A stretch of 59,859 nt of DNA, from NCBI RefSeq assembly GCF_902826915.1, contig NZ_CADEGP010000008.1, positions 1 to 59,859 on the forward strand, read 5' to 3'. The position numbers and the translations under genes are program-made. The DNA comes from an uncultured Nitrosomonas sp. (GTDB taxonomy: Bacteria; Pseudomonadota; Gammaproteobacteria; Burkholderiales; Nitrosomonadaceae). Below, one piece after another: positions 1-8,816 of this stretch. Below the pieces are notes generated by a model. The model was not told the DNA's origin and did not search any database. It saw only the letters and a program-made list of their open reading frames with translations. Numbering within the stretch: the first letter of the stretch is position 1; each line of letters opens with the position of its first letter.

Positions 1-215
1 ATCAAAAACAGCAGGTCGCTTGATTCTCATACACCAGATTTGACTATAGCTCCCAATATAGACCTCACACCGCGCTTGACGACAAAACGCCCAATGAGTT
101 CTACTTCGATAACCTGCCTGCAATGCAAAATACAGCGTAGGCATTAACGCGAGATTTCCACTTAAAATATGGGAAAAACTGTCCAATCAAGTGTGACCAC
201 CTCTCACAACTCTAT
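1..215 (+). mobile_element. Decayed right end of an IS3-family insertion sequence
   Basis: Reading + strand codons from about 24 to 137 gives a tail containing S-S-Q-Y-R-P-H-T-A-L-D-D-K-T-P-N-E-F-Y-F and then a stop. This matches the conserved C-terminal end of IS3-family OrfB transposases (RPHxALxxxTPxEVYF). A stop at 21-23 interrupts the frame, so only a fragment remains. The sequence after the stop (gggaaaaactgtcc ... gaccacctc, about 170-212) resembles the usual non-coding right end of such elements. The boundary near 215 is a guess. The relic marks the left flank of the restriction-modification genes and hints that they arrived with mobile DNA. Confidence 0.55.
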
Positions 216-434
216 ATCGAAGGCCGAACTCCCCTTATCATAGATTTTTTTATTGATGCAGCAGGCGGGATTATTGGTATCATCCTGATCAGGATTTTTT
301 ATATGAAAAATAATTCTGATAACGCCTTCTACTGACTTGCAAGAGTTTGTATTTTAACTTGCTCGCTGTTTAATAGATAAAGTCATGACAAGAAAAATGA
401 TACTAAAAAACACCTAAACAAATGAATATATGAA
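216..434. other. AT-rich spacer before the restriction-modification genes
   Basis: No open frame of note and no convincing promoter pair could be picked out. It presumably holds the promoter and leader of the methyltransferase gene at 435. Confidence 0.4.
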
Positions 435-1313
435 ATGGAAATAACTACTGACATCTATCATGGCGACAGTGCAGAACAATTAAAACTGCTTCCCGATGAT
501 TCTATTGACCTGATCATTACATCGCCGCCTTACGCAGATCAGCGCAAAAATACTTATGGTGGCATTCACCACGATAAATATGTGGAATGGTTTTTACCAA
601 TTTCGGCGCAGCTTTTGAGAGTTCTAAAACCAACTGGAACTTTCGTGTTAAACATCAAAGAAAAGGTAGTTGAAGGCGAACGCAGCACTTATGTAATCGA
701 GCTCATTCTAGAAATGCGTAAACAAGGATGGCTATGGACGGAAGAGTTTATTTGGCATAAGAAAAATTGCTATCCTGGAAAGTGGCCTAACCGTTTCCGT
801 GATGCTTGGGAGCGACTTCTTCAATTTAACAAAAATAGAAAATTCAATATGTATCAGGAAGAAGTGATGGTTCCGATGGGTAATTGGGCAAATTCAAGAC
901 TAAAAAATCTTTCTGAAGCCGATAAAACTCGGGATAACTCAAAAGTTGGCAGTGGATTTGGCAAAAATATTTCAAACTGGCTTTACAGGGAGAAGGCATA
1001 TCCAGCAAATGTTTTACATTTAGCCACAGAATGTAACAATAAAAATCATAGCGCAGCTTTTCCTGAAGAATTGCCTGAATGGTTTATCAAACTTTTTACA
1101 AAAGAAAATGATAGAGTACTTGATCCATTTATGGGTTCTGGAACTACGTTAATTGTTGCAAATCGAATGAAACGAAACTCAGTTGGTATCGATATCATTT
1201 CTGAGTACTGCGAAATGGTAAAAAAGCAATTAAAACCCGTTGAATTATGCCTCTTCGAACCTAAGGCGATTTATGAAACAGTTAAACCTAAAAGACGTAT
1301 CACTATACGTTGA
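435..1313 (+). CDS. Type II site-specific DNA methyltransferase (beta class, N4-cytosine or N6-adenine)
   Basis: A 292-residue amino-methyltransferase. The catalytic motif IV, T-S-P-P-Y, is at residues 29-33 and the AdoMet-binding motif I, D-P-F-M-G-S-G-T-T, is at 230-238. Motif IV before motif I defines the beta class. SPPY is most often linked to N4-methylcytosine but does not exclude N6-methyladenine. The enzyme would protect host DNA from the nuclease encoded immediately downstream, whose reading frame begins inside this gene. The start at 435 is the only in-frame ATG that keeps the N-terminal beta strand before motif IV; the ATG five bases earlier runs into a stop. Target sequence cannot be read from the protein. 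AT-rich codon use and the neighbouring IS relic are in line with horizontal transfer (inference). Confidence 0.88.
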   Translation: MEITTDIYHGDSAEQLKLLPDDSIDLIITSPPYADQRKNTYGGIHHDKYVEWFLPISAQLLRVLKPTGTFVLNIKEKVVEGERSTYVIELILEMRKQGWLWTEEFIWHKKNCYPGKWPNRFRDAWERLLQFNKNRKFNMYQEEVMVPMGNWANSRLKNLSEADKTRDNSKVGSGFGKNISNWLYREKAYPANVLHLATECNNKNHSAAFPEELPEWFIKLFTKENDRVLDPFMGSGTTLIVANRMKRNSVGIDIISEYCEMVKKQLKPVELCLFEPKAIYETVKPKRRITIR

Positions 1314-2004
1314 GGAAAATATTGGAATTTTCCATCAGAAACGTATCCAAAGCCTTGACAGATTAAAACTGTCGCAAGTTATCAAACGAAAAAACCCTTA
1401 TCTGTTTAAAGCAAAAAATGTGCTAACCGCTGAGCAAATAATAAAAGGCTTGGTGGATGCACATATCTCGTCAAACGAGGAAACCATTTTTGGCGACTGG
1501 CTGGAGGGGCTGGCTATTTTCATTAATGATAAAGTTTATAATGGTCGCAAATCAGGCATAACAGGCATCGATCTTGAATTCGATAACAACAGTATTAGAA
1601 ACATTGTAACGATCAAATCCGGACCGAATTGGGGTAATAGTTCACAAATAGCGAAAATGGTGACGGACTTCAAGACTGCAAAAAAGACTTTGAGAACCAG
1701 TAACTCGCAATTGAACATCGTTGCTGTAAATGGGTGCTGCTACGGCAAGGACAGTAAGCCGGATAAAGGAGATTATTTCAAGTATTGCGGGCAACGTTTT
1801 TGGGAATTTATATCAGGAAACAACGAATTATTCACAGAAATAATTGAGCCGCTCGGACACAATGCAAAAGAAAAAAATGATGACTTCGCAAGATCTTATG
1901 CACAAATGATTAATAAATTCACAAAGGAATTCTCAAATAGCTTTTGCAGGGATACAGGAGAAATTGATTGGGAGGGATTAGTTCGATTTAATTCTGGAAT
2001 ATAA
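1273..2004 (+). CDS. Type II restriction endonuclease, EcoO109I/PmeII-like
   Basis: A 243-residue protein whose likely ATG at 1273 has an AAGGCG-type ribosome site just upstream and overlaps the methyltransferase end by 41 bases, in another frame. A longer reading from a TTG at 1240 is less likely. The core G-I-D100 ... V-T-I-K115-S-G fits the PD-(D/E)xK nuclease signature. Together with the later Y-C-G-Q-R-F-W-E-F-I-S-G segment (about 178-189) it recalls EcoO109I (EIDH ... LSLKAG and AGKEFWSWL). Position 113, two before the lysine, is Thr rather than the usual acid. Linkage to a methyltransferase makes the role as cognate nuclease likely; the EcoO109I relation is by eye and does not fix the recognition site. 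It converges with the next gene across 19 bases. Confidence 0.75.
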   Translation: MKQLNLKDVSLYVEENIGIFHQKRIQSLDRLKLSQVIKRKNPYLFKAKNVLTAEQIIKGLVDAHISSNEETIFGDWLEGLAIFINDKVYNGRKSGITGIDLEFDNNSIRNIVTIKSGPNWGNSSQIAKMVTDFKTAKKTLRTSNSQLNIVAVNGCCYGKDSKPDKGDYFKYCGQRFWEFISGNNELFTEIIEPLGHNAKEKNDDFARSYAQMINKFTKEFSNSFCRDTGEIDWEGLVRFNSGI

Positions 2005-2023
2005 TCCTAGCAAATTCTTTTAC

Positions 2024-3490
2024 TCAATACTTCACCTGCACGCGATAATTAACTAACGCAGATCCTTCCGCAGGCACCTCTACTTTCCACTCGGCCATAT
2101 TGCTAGCCGGTTTACTATGCGGCTGGTTTTCTGCAATGATTTTCCAGTCCCCAGGGATAGGTTCTTGAACAAGCACCGTAACCGCTTCCTTTTTCGCATT
2201 CTTGAGCGTAATCTCATAAGCGCTCTCAAAACGATTAATATTATTATTTCCAGAGCTTAACTGTTTAAAATCGGTTTGTTTTTTGGCTGCTGTGACATCA
2301 AACGATTGTCCCAGTTTCAAGCGCACGACCTCATTGATCGGCGTGTGATCGAGCCAATCTTCACCGACGAACTGTGCATTATTCATTTTATCGCGCTTAT
2401 ACACGCGCATTGTGCCTTTGGGCAAAGGCACGCCTAACCGCACCGATTCTTTATTGTCAAATTGCACAAATACACTTACTTTTAGTTTCTGCCCGAGATC
2501 ACCATAGCTGGAAGCATAGTAGTAATCGTTACCAATCAAAACAAGCTCCTTACGCACGGGCACGTTGACAGCGTTGAGCAATGCAACTTGCTTGGTTTGA
2601 TTTTCAGCCAGAGTCGTCGGTCTATTCAGATTGTATAAGTGATATTCCATCAGAGATTCCTGATGCATTGATACTTCCGCAACATCAAACGTAGCTTTGC
2701 CTTGCATTGCCATGGGGGTGGCAAGCTCCCGCTGTACCCGGTTAATGTCGCCAGCTACCAATTGCAGTTTTGCCTGGGCGTAATGGGTGCCGCTGGTATT
2801 AGTCAACGTGACCCAGCCGGACAAATCCATTTGATCATCTGCGTCATTCAGCTCTGCAACATAGTCGGCTTTCCAGGACAAGCCGGTTGTCAAATAGCTA
2901 AGCTCTAATTCCTGCGCTGCGGAATTGTTACGATTGCCCTGAATCACCAGCGTAGGGCGGTCACGCAAGTTATTTGGCACATTCTCAAAAACAATGCGGC
3001 CGGGAATGCCTGTTTCGATACGATCGGCCATTTTTAATACAACGCCCCCGCTGGTAGCCAATACCACTGCATTTTCCCTGCCTTCTACACCGGTTACCGG
3101 ATTGACTTTAATGATTGTCACCATTTGTCCAATATATTTGTTGAGTAAGTTTTGTGGCGTTAGCAAATCAAAATTGAAATTCTGTTCAACTACCATAATA
3201 CTGCCTGGATGATTGACACTGCGTAGCAATGCGGTTTCCGGTCGTATTTGCGCACTGACATCGCGCCATGCCAGATTAAAGTCTCTGTTGACGAGATCAA
3301 TTTGGCGCAAATCCTTCACCAGGGCCAAGTCATTGTTGTAAATGGTAACCGCCACTGATTTCTGCTCTGAAAGGGTACTCAGTTGCTCTTCAGTTTTGGC
3401 ATTTGCCACCGAATCACAAAAGAACAGTACGCAGCTAATGGTCAACAAAACTTGGCTTGAGATGCGATTTAAAGGATTTAAAGTATTCAT
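2024..3490 (-). CDS. Exported DUF4139 domain protein
   Basis: A 488-residue protein with a basic N-terminus and hydrophobic stretch (about residues 10-30, ending V-A-N-A) typical of a Sec signal peptide, so probably periplasmic or outer-membrane associated. The body from S-V-A-V-T-I-Y-N-N-D-L-A-L-V (about 45-58) to the C-terminal N-Y-R-V-Q-V-K-Y matches the DUF4139 layout, including the L-S-Y-L-T-T-G-L-S-W-K-A-D-Y segment near the middle. The family is known mainly from sequence and has no assigned reaction. The gene stands alone between the nuclease gene (convergent) and the YbaN-like gene (same strand, 62 bases upstream). Confidence 0.8.
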   Translation of the reverse strand: MNTLNPLNRISSQVLLTISCVLFFCDSVANAKTEEQLSTLSEQKSVAVTIYNNDLALVKDLRQIDLVNRDFNLAWRDVSAQIRPETALLRSVNHPGSIMVVEQNFNFDLLTPQNLLNKYIGQMVTIIKVNPVTGVEGRENAVVLATSGGVVLKMADRIETGIPGRIVFENVPNNLRDRPTLVIQGNRNNSAAQELELSYLTTGLSWKADYVAELNDADDQMDLSGWVTLTNTSGTHYAQAKLQLVAGDINRVQRELATPMAMQGKATFDVAEVSMHQESLMEYHLYNLNRPTTLAENQTKQVALLNAVNVPVRKELVLIGNDYYYASSYGDLGQKLKVSVFVQFDNKESVRLGVPLPKGTMRVYKRDKMNNAQFVGEDWLDHTPINEVVRLKLGQSFDVTAAKKQTDFKQLSSGNNNINRFESAYEITLKNAKKEAVTVLVQEPIPGDWKIIAENQPHSKPASNMAEWKVEVPAEGSALVNYRVQVKY

Positions 3491-3552
3491 GACATGAAAA
3501 ACCTAAAGACGGGTTAAATGTGAACCCAATTAATTCGATCCGTAAAAGTGAC

Positions 3553-4008
3553 TCAGACTTCTCTTACAGGAATGCGCCAGATATAGAAAGCTAAAATACT
3601 TCCAATCACAAGTAGCATGATCTTTTGCCATAGCTCGGGAACGATTAAAATAGAACTGCCGAATGATAATGACATAAGAAAATAGACCCAGCGTTTGACG
3701 CGATATGGGATACTGTGATAAATATTCCATTCGCGAATTATCGGGCCCGCTATCCGATTTTCCAGCAATTTACGATGAAAGCGCTCTGAACCACGCGCGA
3801 AACATGCAGCTGCCAAAAGCACAAATGGCGTGGTAGGCAACACCGGCAAGATCGCTCCTAACGCGCCCAGCAACAACGCCAGAAAACCAGCGCTCAAATA
3901 CAGGATACGTACAACTGGCGAGTCATGTAAACATAACAAATCGGCCACTTGCTCGGCTGCAACTTGCCGTTCGTTCTGGTTTACTTTTTGCTGCTCCGAT
4001 GCATGCAT
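3553..4008 (-). CDS. YbaN/DUF454 family inner-membrane protein
   Basis: A 151-residue protein with several hydrophobic spans (about 34-66 and 113-145) and the family signature L-P-x-L-P-T-T-P-F-V-L-L-A-A-A-C-F-A-R-G-S at about 57-75. DUF454 proteins (YbaN in E. coli) are small inner-membrane proteins of unknown function. The N-terminal 30 residues are hydrophilic and Gln/Asn-rich, longer than in YbaN itself. It precedes the DUF4139 gene on the same strand and could be co-transcribed with it. Divergent from the FKBP gene. Confidence 0.8.
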   Translation of the reverse strand: MHASEQQKVNQNERQVAAEQVADLLCLHDSPVVRILYLSAGFLALLLGALGAILPVLPTTPFVLLAAACFARGSERFHRKLLENRIAGPIIREWNIYHSIPYRVKRWVYFLMSLSFGSSILIVPELWQKIMLLVIGSILAFYIWRIPVREV

Positions 4009-4121
4009 TTTTAATTGAGTAATGTGGTTCGAAAAAATATTTATTGGTAAACTTAATTAAGTTTGATTCAAAAAGCAACCATCATTTCAACCGGCTGCAG
4101 ATAAGGATTTATGTTAGCAGT

Positions 4122-4127
4122 TATAAT
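4122..4127 (+). promoter_or_regulatory. Possible -10 box for the FKBP gene
   Basis: A perfect TATAAT lies 56 bases before the ATG at 4183. No good -35 hexamer is present 16-18 bases upstream, so this is only suggestive. Confidence 0.3.
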
Positions 4128-4182
4128 ATCTACAGGCTAATTATTCATATTAACCGGATTCTATATTATTTTTGAGGAAATT

Positions 4183-4647
4183 ATGCGTAATATCAAAACA
4201 CTAATAAATTTAAGCTTCGTACTGTTCGCGTTACTAATGCTATCTCACGCAGCATTTGCTTATAAAGAGCATGCGGCGGCAGATGGTTCCGAGTTGCAAA
4301 AAATTGACACCAAAGTCGGCACGGGCGAAGAAGCAGAAATTGGAAAGACGGTCAATGTACATTATACCGGATGGCTTTATGATGAGGATGCGCCTGAGAA
4401 AAAAGGCCCCAAATTTGACAGCTCTCATGATCGTAAAGAACATTTTTCATTCATGTTGGGTGCCGGGCGCGTCATCAAAGGATGGGATCAAGGCGTTCAA
4501 GGCATGAAAGTCGGAGGGCAACGCACGTTAATTATTCCGCCATCGATGGGCTATGGTGCACGAGGTGCCGGAAACATCATTCCACCGAATGCTACCCTGA
4601 TTTTTGATGTAGAACTGATTGGTTTTAAGAAAAATGCACATTATTAA
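4183..4647 (+). CDS. Periplasmic FKBP-type peptidyl-prolyl cis-trans isomerase
   Basis: A 154-residue protein. Residues 1-26 form a signal peptide ending S-H-A-A-F-A, so the mature enzyme should be exported. The single FKBP domain (about 45-150) shows the usual [23 protein letters not shown] and I-P-P-x-x-x-Y-G elements, including the tryptophan at the floor of the prolyl pocket. It catalyses cis-trans isomerisation of X-Pro bonds during folding of exported proteins. A gaggaa ribosome site precedes the ATG at 4183. It stands alone. Confidence 0.9.
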   Translation: MRNIKTLINLSFVLFALLMLSHAAFAYKEHAAADGSELQKIDTKVGTGEEAEIGKTVNVHYTGWLYDEDAPEKKGPKFDSSHDRKEHFSFMLGAGRVIKGWDQGVQGMKVGGQRTLIIPPSMGYGARGAGNIIPPNATLIFDVELIGFKKNAHY

Positions 4648-4899
4648 AATTTGTTTTTCATTCAACCGTTAGACAAATATTGTAAATCGAGCTATTGAGT
4701 AAGTTATTTTGTTGTTTCCGCAATAGCTCATTTGTCCTTCAATTCTTAAATCCATTTGGTCGCTGCGGATTTAATCTTCGCTCCTTGAGAGCAGCGAGTT
4801 GCAAACCCGTCAACCTAAAGAACATGCCTCGCCGGTTGTGGCGAGGCGCTTTAATCAACCTGAGCGTTTCATAATCAACTAAGAATGACAGGAACTGCT
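4648..4899. other. Intergenic stretch with hairpins, possible small RNA
   Basis: About 250 bases without a gene. It contains a short TCGCT/AGCGA hairpin near 4780-4800 and a strong GC-rich hairpin at 4826-4847. The two hairpins ahead of a DUF748 gene would suit an independent small transcript, but no known RNA family is recognised. Confidence 0.25.
4826..4852 (+). terminator. Hairpin, possible rho-independent terminator
   Basis: GCCTCGCC (4826-4833) pairs perfectly with GGCGAGGC (4840-4847) across a 6-base loop, followed by gcttt. The T-run is short, so efficiency is uncertain. It could end the FKBP transcript or a small RNA. Confidence 0.45.
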
Positions 4900-7800
4900 A
4901 TGACTACGACCATACCGCAACGCTTCATTCGGCACAAACGTCTGAGCATCAGTCTCGGCGTGATAGCGATTTTTATTATTTTGTTGGCAGCGCTCAGCTA
5001 TTTCTGGTTGCCCGGATACGCAAAATCTCAGCTTGAGATACGTCTGTCCGAACTGTTGCAACGCCCCGTCACAGTCGCTTTGATTGAAATCAAACCGCAT
5101 AAGCTAGAGCTGATCGTGCATGGTTTTCAAGTAGGTGTAAAAGCTGATACTGGCGAATCAAGTGAATCGCTACTTTCCTTTGATAGGTTTTATATCGATC
5201 TCAGTATCGAGTCGCTAAAGCAACGTGCGCCTGTCATAACCGCAATTGCTCTAACAAATCCTAAATTTAGTTTGATTCGAGAAACAAAGGATCAACTGAA
5301 TATTTCTGATTTACTGGAAAAATTCAGCCAACCCTCGGATGAGGAGGAAGAAGAGGATCGTGCCACGAAATTCTCGATCAGCAACATTACGATCCAGGGG
5401 GGGCATTTTGAATTTCTTGACCGTCACATGCAGACTGATCATCAAATTACTGAAATTAACCTAGGCATTCCAATTATCGCTAATTTTGAAAGTGCAATAA
5501 CACACTGGGTAAAGCCACATTTCAGCGCAAAAATTAATGAATCGCCTTTTTCGTTGGAGGGCAAACTGCGCCCATTCGCCGTTCCACAGGAAGCAACCTT
5601 GGCGCTTAAATTCAATAAAATCGACTTATCCGGGTTTGACCGATATGCGCCCTTGCCCCGGGGAATCAAACTTCTTTCAGGTTATTTCGACAGTGATTTG
5701 CTCGTTACATTTACACAGCAGCCGGACCAAGCGCCCGCTATTACGCTAACCGGCAATACAGCATTGCGGCAATTAGCCATAAAGGATAGTACGGTAGCGG
5801 CACCCTATCGAACTGATGTAAAAAAACTGGACATCGCACTGACCCAGGTAGATTTGATGCGTGAGCAACCATCACAAATTAAATTGAAAATGGACCAAGT
5901 CGAATTAACGCGCGAAGGCGAAAGTGAACCTGCATTATCGCTCGCTCAACTGGCTATCGACCGCATTCTGATCAATATCAAATCGCGCCGGATTGCTTTG
6001 GATGAAATAGTTCTGGATCGCCTGAATACAACCTTACGTCGGGAATCTGACGGTGAAATTGACCTGACCCGAATGTTTGAGCCTACCAATACACAAGTGC
6101 AGACTCAAACGCAGACTCAAACACCAGCCAAAAAAACTGAGGTAAAAGCGCAAAAAAATATACCCATCCCGGGCAGAAAACCGGCTTATCCTGATGCCGA
6201 CGGAATCAAAGTAGCCGAAAGCAAAGCAATCCCTAGTGATCCCGTTGCTCCACCTACGTCTGCGAACAAAGAAGCGCCTACCAACAATAACGAGACGCAG
6301 TGGACTACTCAAATCAAACGCATAAAACTCAATGAAGCTGCACTGCGTTACGAAGATCTCACACTGGAAAAGCTTACCCCGATGGTTGTTAAGAGCCTGA
6401 ATCTCACTATAGATAACGTTGACTTGAGTGGTGCTACGCCGTCGAATCTTGTATTAGAAGCTAAAGTCAATCAACGCGGTCAAATCAAAGTCGACGGTTC
6501 GTTGGGCTGGGCGCCGCTTGTGGTGGATTTAGCGCTTAATCTTGATGACGTTGATCTGGTGTCCTTGCAAGGCTGGGGCGGTGACAAATTGACTGCCTTA
6601 CTAACCAGTGGTGATATTTCCTTTAGCGGCACGATCAAGGCTCAGGGTGATCCACTGAAAATGCAGCTTGGCGGACACGGAAATCTAGCCAATTTCAATG
6701 TATTTGACCCAAAAACTACGCGTGACCTGCTGCGCTGGAAGGAACTGGATATCAACGACCTGAATTTTGTTAATGAACCGCTCCGTGTCGATGTAAAGGC
6801 AATAAAATTAAACGATTTTTATGCACGCGTAACAATCCGGCCAGACGGCAGTCTCAATCTCAAGCATATCGTTCGACAGGATACTCCACCAGATACTGTC
6901 GAAGCGATCGCCGATGCTTCTCCTCCTGCGGATACTCAGCCAACTCAGCCTCCACAAACAGCACCCGTTCGGATTGATAACATCTTCCTGCAGCAAGGCA
7001 GTATTCATTTCAATGACCGGTTTATTAAACCAAACTACCACGCCAAATTATCTGCGTTGTCAGGCCAGATCGGCCCATTGCAAACCGGAAAATCCGGGAA
7101 AATTGATATACAAGGCATGGTCGGAAAAACCTCACCGTTGAAAATCAGCGGATCGATCGATCCATTCGGTACTGAATTGCAAATGGATATCGTGGCAAAA
7201 GTTAAGGATATTGATTTGCCGCCGCTCAGTCCTTATTCGGAAAAATTTGTTGGTTATGCAATTGAAAAAGGTAAGCTGTCGGCAGATGTTAACTACCAAA
7301 TCGAGAATGGTGCTTTATCCGCTGACAACAAAATATTTCTGGATCAACTGACTCTCGGCGAAAAAGTCGATCGCGAGGATGCCGCTTCCCTGCCGCTTGA
7401 CCTTGCGCTCACCCTGCTTAAAAACCGCCGCGGTGAAATTGACATACACCTGCCGCTCAAGGGATCGATTAATGATCCCGAATTTAACCTTGGCGACATT
7501 ATTTTCAAGGCATTCTTAAACCTCATCACTAAAGCGATTACTTCTCCTTTTGCATTACTGGGTGCAGCATTTGAAGGTGGCGAAGAATTATCTGAAATTA
7601 CCTTCACTCCGGGTTTTGCGACTATCGAAGACGAATCCCTGCAACGTCTGCAAGCCTTGGCCGGAATTTTAAATGACCGCCCGTCTCTGGAATTGGAAAT
7701 TTCCAGCCACGTTGACCCTGTCGCGGATCATGAAGGCCTGAAACTCGCCATACTGCAAAACAAAGTGAAAGCACAGAAGTTAGCCGAGGATATCAAGAAA

Positions 7801-8139
7801 GGCGTTGCCAGCACCACTCTTGCGGATGTGATCTTAGCTCCGGAAGAATATAGCGAATACCTTGAAATGGCCTATAAAAAAGAAACCTTCGAAAAACCCA
7901 CCAATCTTATCGGGTTAACTAAAAGCATTCCTGATGCCGAAATGGAGCAACTGATGCTTGAGCATACCGAGATACATGATAATGACTTGGAGGTACTGGC
8001 AGAAAACCGCGCCAATGCGGCACGCAACTGGCTGATCGAAAATGGCGAAGTTGCCAGCGACCGGATATTTATCATCAGTCATGAAGCAGAAGTAGACGAC
8101 CAAAAAGCAGGTAGTCGGGTTGAGTTTTCATTGAAGTGA
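4900..8139 (+). CDS. DUF748 (AsmA-like) envelope protein
   Basis: A protein of about 1079 residues. The ATG at 4900 is preferred because AGGAA lies 5 bases upstream; an in-frame ATG at 4885 would add five residues. One transmembrane helix near the N-terminus (about residues 15-40) anchors a very long periplasmic part built of repeated short beta segments with DUF748 character (for example V-N-L/L-K-L-D-x-I-D-L-x-x-L and F-N-D-R-F-I-K-P-N-Y). This resembles AsmA/TamB-like proteins thought to bridge the envelope and handle lipids (family inference). Two low-complexity linkers rich in Pro/Thr/Gln interrupt it; one is encoded by a 12-base tandem repeat at 6100-6123 giving Gln-Thr repeats. The C-terminal part (L-E-L-E-I-S-S-H-V-D-P) resembles the end of the family. 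Confidence 0.82.
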   Translation: MTTTIPQRFIRHKRLSISLGVIAIFIILLAALSYFWLPGYAKSQLEIRLSELLQRPVTVALIEIKPHKLELIVHGFQVGVKADTGESSESLLSFDRFYIDLSIESLKQRAPVITAIALTNPKFSLIRETKDQLNISDLLEKFSQPSDEEEEEDRATKFSISNITIQGGHFEFLDRHMQTDHQITEINLGIPIIANFESAITHWVKPHFSAKINESPFSLEGKLRPFAVPQEATLALKFNKIDLSGFDRYAPLPRGIKLLSGYFDSDLLVTFTQQPDQAPAITLTGNTALRQLAIKDSTVAAPYRTDVKKLDIALTQVDLMREQPSQIKLKMDQVELTREGESEPALSLAQLAIDRILINIKSRRIALDEIVLDRLNTTLRRESDGEIDLTRMFEPTNTQVQTQTQTQTPAKKTEVKAQKNIPIPGRKPAYPDADGIKVAESKAIPSDPVAPPTSANKEAPTNNNETQWTTQIKRIKLNEAALRYEDLTLEKLTPMVVKSLNLTIDNVDLSGATPSNLVLEAKVNQRGQIKVDGSLGWAPLVVDLALNLDDVDLVSLQGWGGDKLTALLTSGDISFSGTIKAQGDPLKMQLGGHGNLANFNVFDPKTTRDLLRWKELDINDLNFVNEPLRVDVKAIKLNDFYARVTIRPDGSLNLKHIVRQDTPPDTVEAIADASPPADTQPTQPPQTAPVRIDNIFLQQGSIHFNDRFIKPNYHAKLSALSGQIGPLQTGKSGKIDIQGMVGKTSPLKISGSIDPFGTELQMDIVAKVKDIDLPPLSPYSEKFVGYAIEKGKLSADVNYQIENGALSADNKIFLDQLTLGEKVDREDAASLPLDLALTLLKNRRGEIDIHLPLKGSINDPEFNLGDIIFKAFLNLITKAITSPFALLGAAFEGGEELSEITFTPGFATIEDESLQRLQALAGILNDRPSLELEISSHVDPVADHEGLKLAILQNKVKAQKLAEDIKKGVASTTLADVILAPEEYSEYLEMAYKKETFEKPTNLIGLTKSIPDAEMEQLMLEHTEIHDNDLEVLAENRANAARNWLIENGEVASDRIFIISHEAEVDDQKAGSRVEFSLK

Positions 8140-8280
8140 GATCGGCTTCAAGTTTTGCAGTCGCTCTTTGTTCATACATTTCCGGAACAGATGGCGTTTT
8201 TCTTCGGTTGTATGACTTTATTCTGAGCGAATCGGTTATAGTAAACTATTCATACGTTGCAAACCAAAAAAATCATACCG

Positions 8281-8805
8281 ATGAAAACCATCCAATCCAA
8301 GACGCCACGACCATTGTTCACATTTTCCCGGCAACTGCCCTGGGTGCTGGTACTGGGCTTTCTGATCTGCACGCAGACTCATGCTGCGGAAGAATTCAAT
8401 ATCAATCCGGATGAAGCTCCCGATGCCTGCAATGCAGACCTCGCGCAAATCAGGGTAACCGTCAATGGGGTGCAACCAGGTGGCGTGCTGAACGTTGAGT
8501 TATACCATGACCCGGAGCATTTTCTGTTCAAGAAAGGGCGCACACGCAAGGTTCGCGCTCCGGCGACAGAGGAACCGCAGAAAGTCTGTATCAATTTGGA
8601 ACAGCCCGGCACCTACGCAGTATCGGCTTATCATGATCTGGATGGAAACCGTAAATTAAGAAAACGATGGAATCTATTGCCGAACGAACCGTTTGGCTTA
8701 TCGAACAACCCTGAACAGCAGGTTGGCTTTCCGAAATTCAGCGATTCGGCATTCACGACCACCAACCTGGGTGCGGATATCGTGATTGATCTGAAGCAGC
8801 CCTGA
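8281..8805 (+). CDS. Exported DUF2141 protein
   Basis: A 174-residue protein taken from the ATG at 8281; a TTG 24 bases upstream is possible but less likely. Residues about 17-36 form a signal peptide ending T-H-A-A. The mature part shows the DUF2141 pattern: a V-T-V-x-G-x-x-x-G-x-L-x-V-x-L-Y beta start, a central Y-A-V-S-A-Y-H-D-L-D-G-N segment, and the late P-x-E-P-x-G-x-S-N-N motif followed by P-x-F-x-D/S-A-x-F. Function is unknown for the family. It ends 11 bases before the hydrolase gene and is probably co-transcribed with it. Confidence 0.82.
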   Translation: MKTIQSKTPRPLFTFSRQLPWVLVLGFLICTQTHAAEEFNINPDEAPDACNADLAQIRVTVNGVQPGGVLNVELYHDPEHFLFKKGRTRKVRAPATEEPQKVCINLEQPGTYAVSAYHDLDGNRKLRKRWNLLPNEPFGLSNNPEQQVGFPKFSDSAFTTTNLGADIVIDLKQP

Positions 8806-8816
8806 TCCATCATCTC

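Noticed and set aside
6100..6123. Tandem 12-base repeat as a phase-variable tract
   Set aside because: Only two units and a multiple of three, so changes in copy number would not shift the frame; treated as part of a flexible linker.
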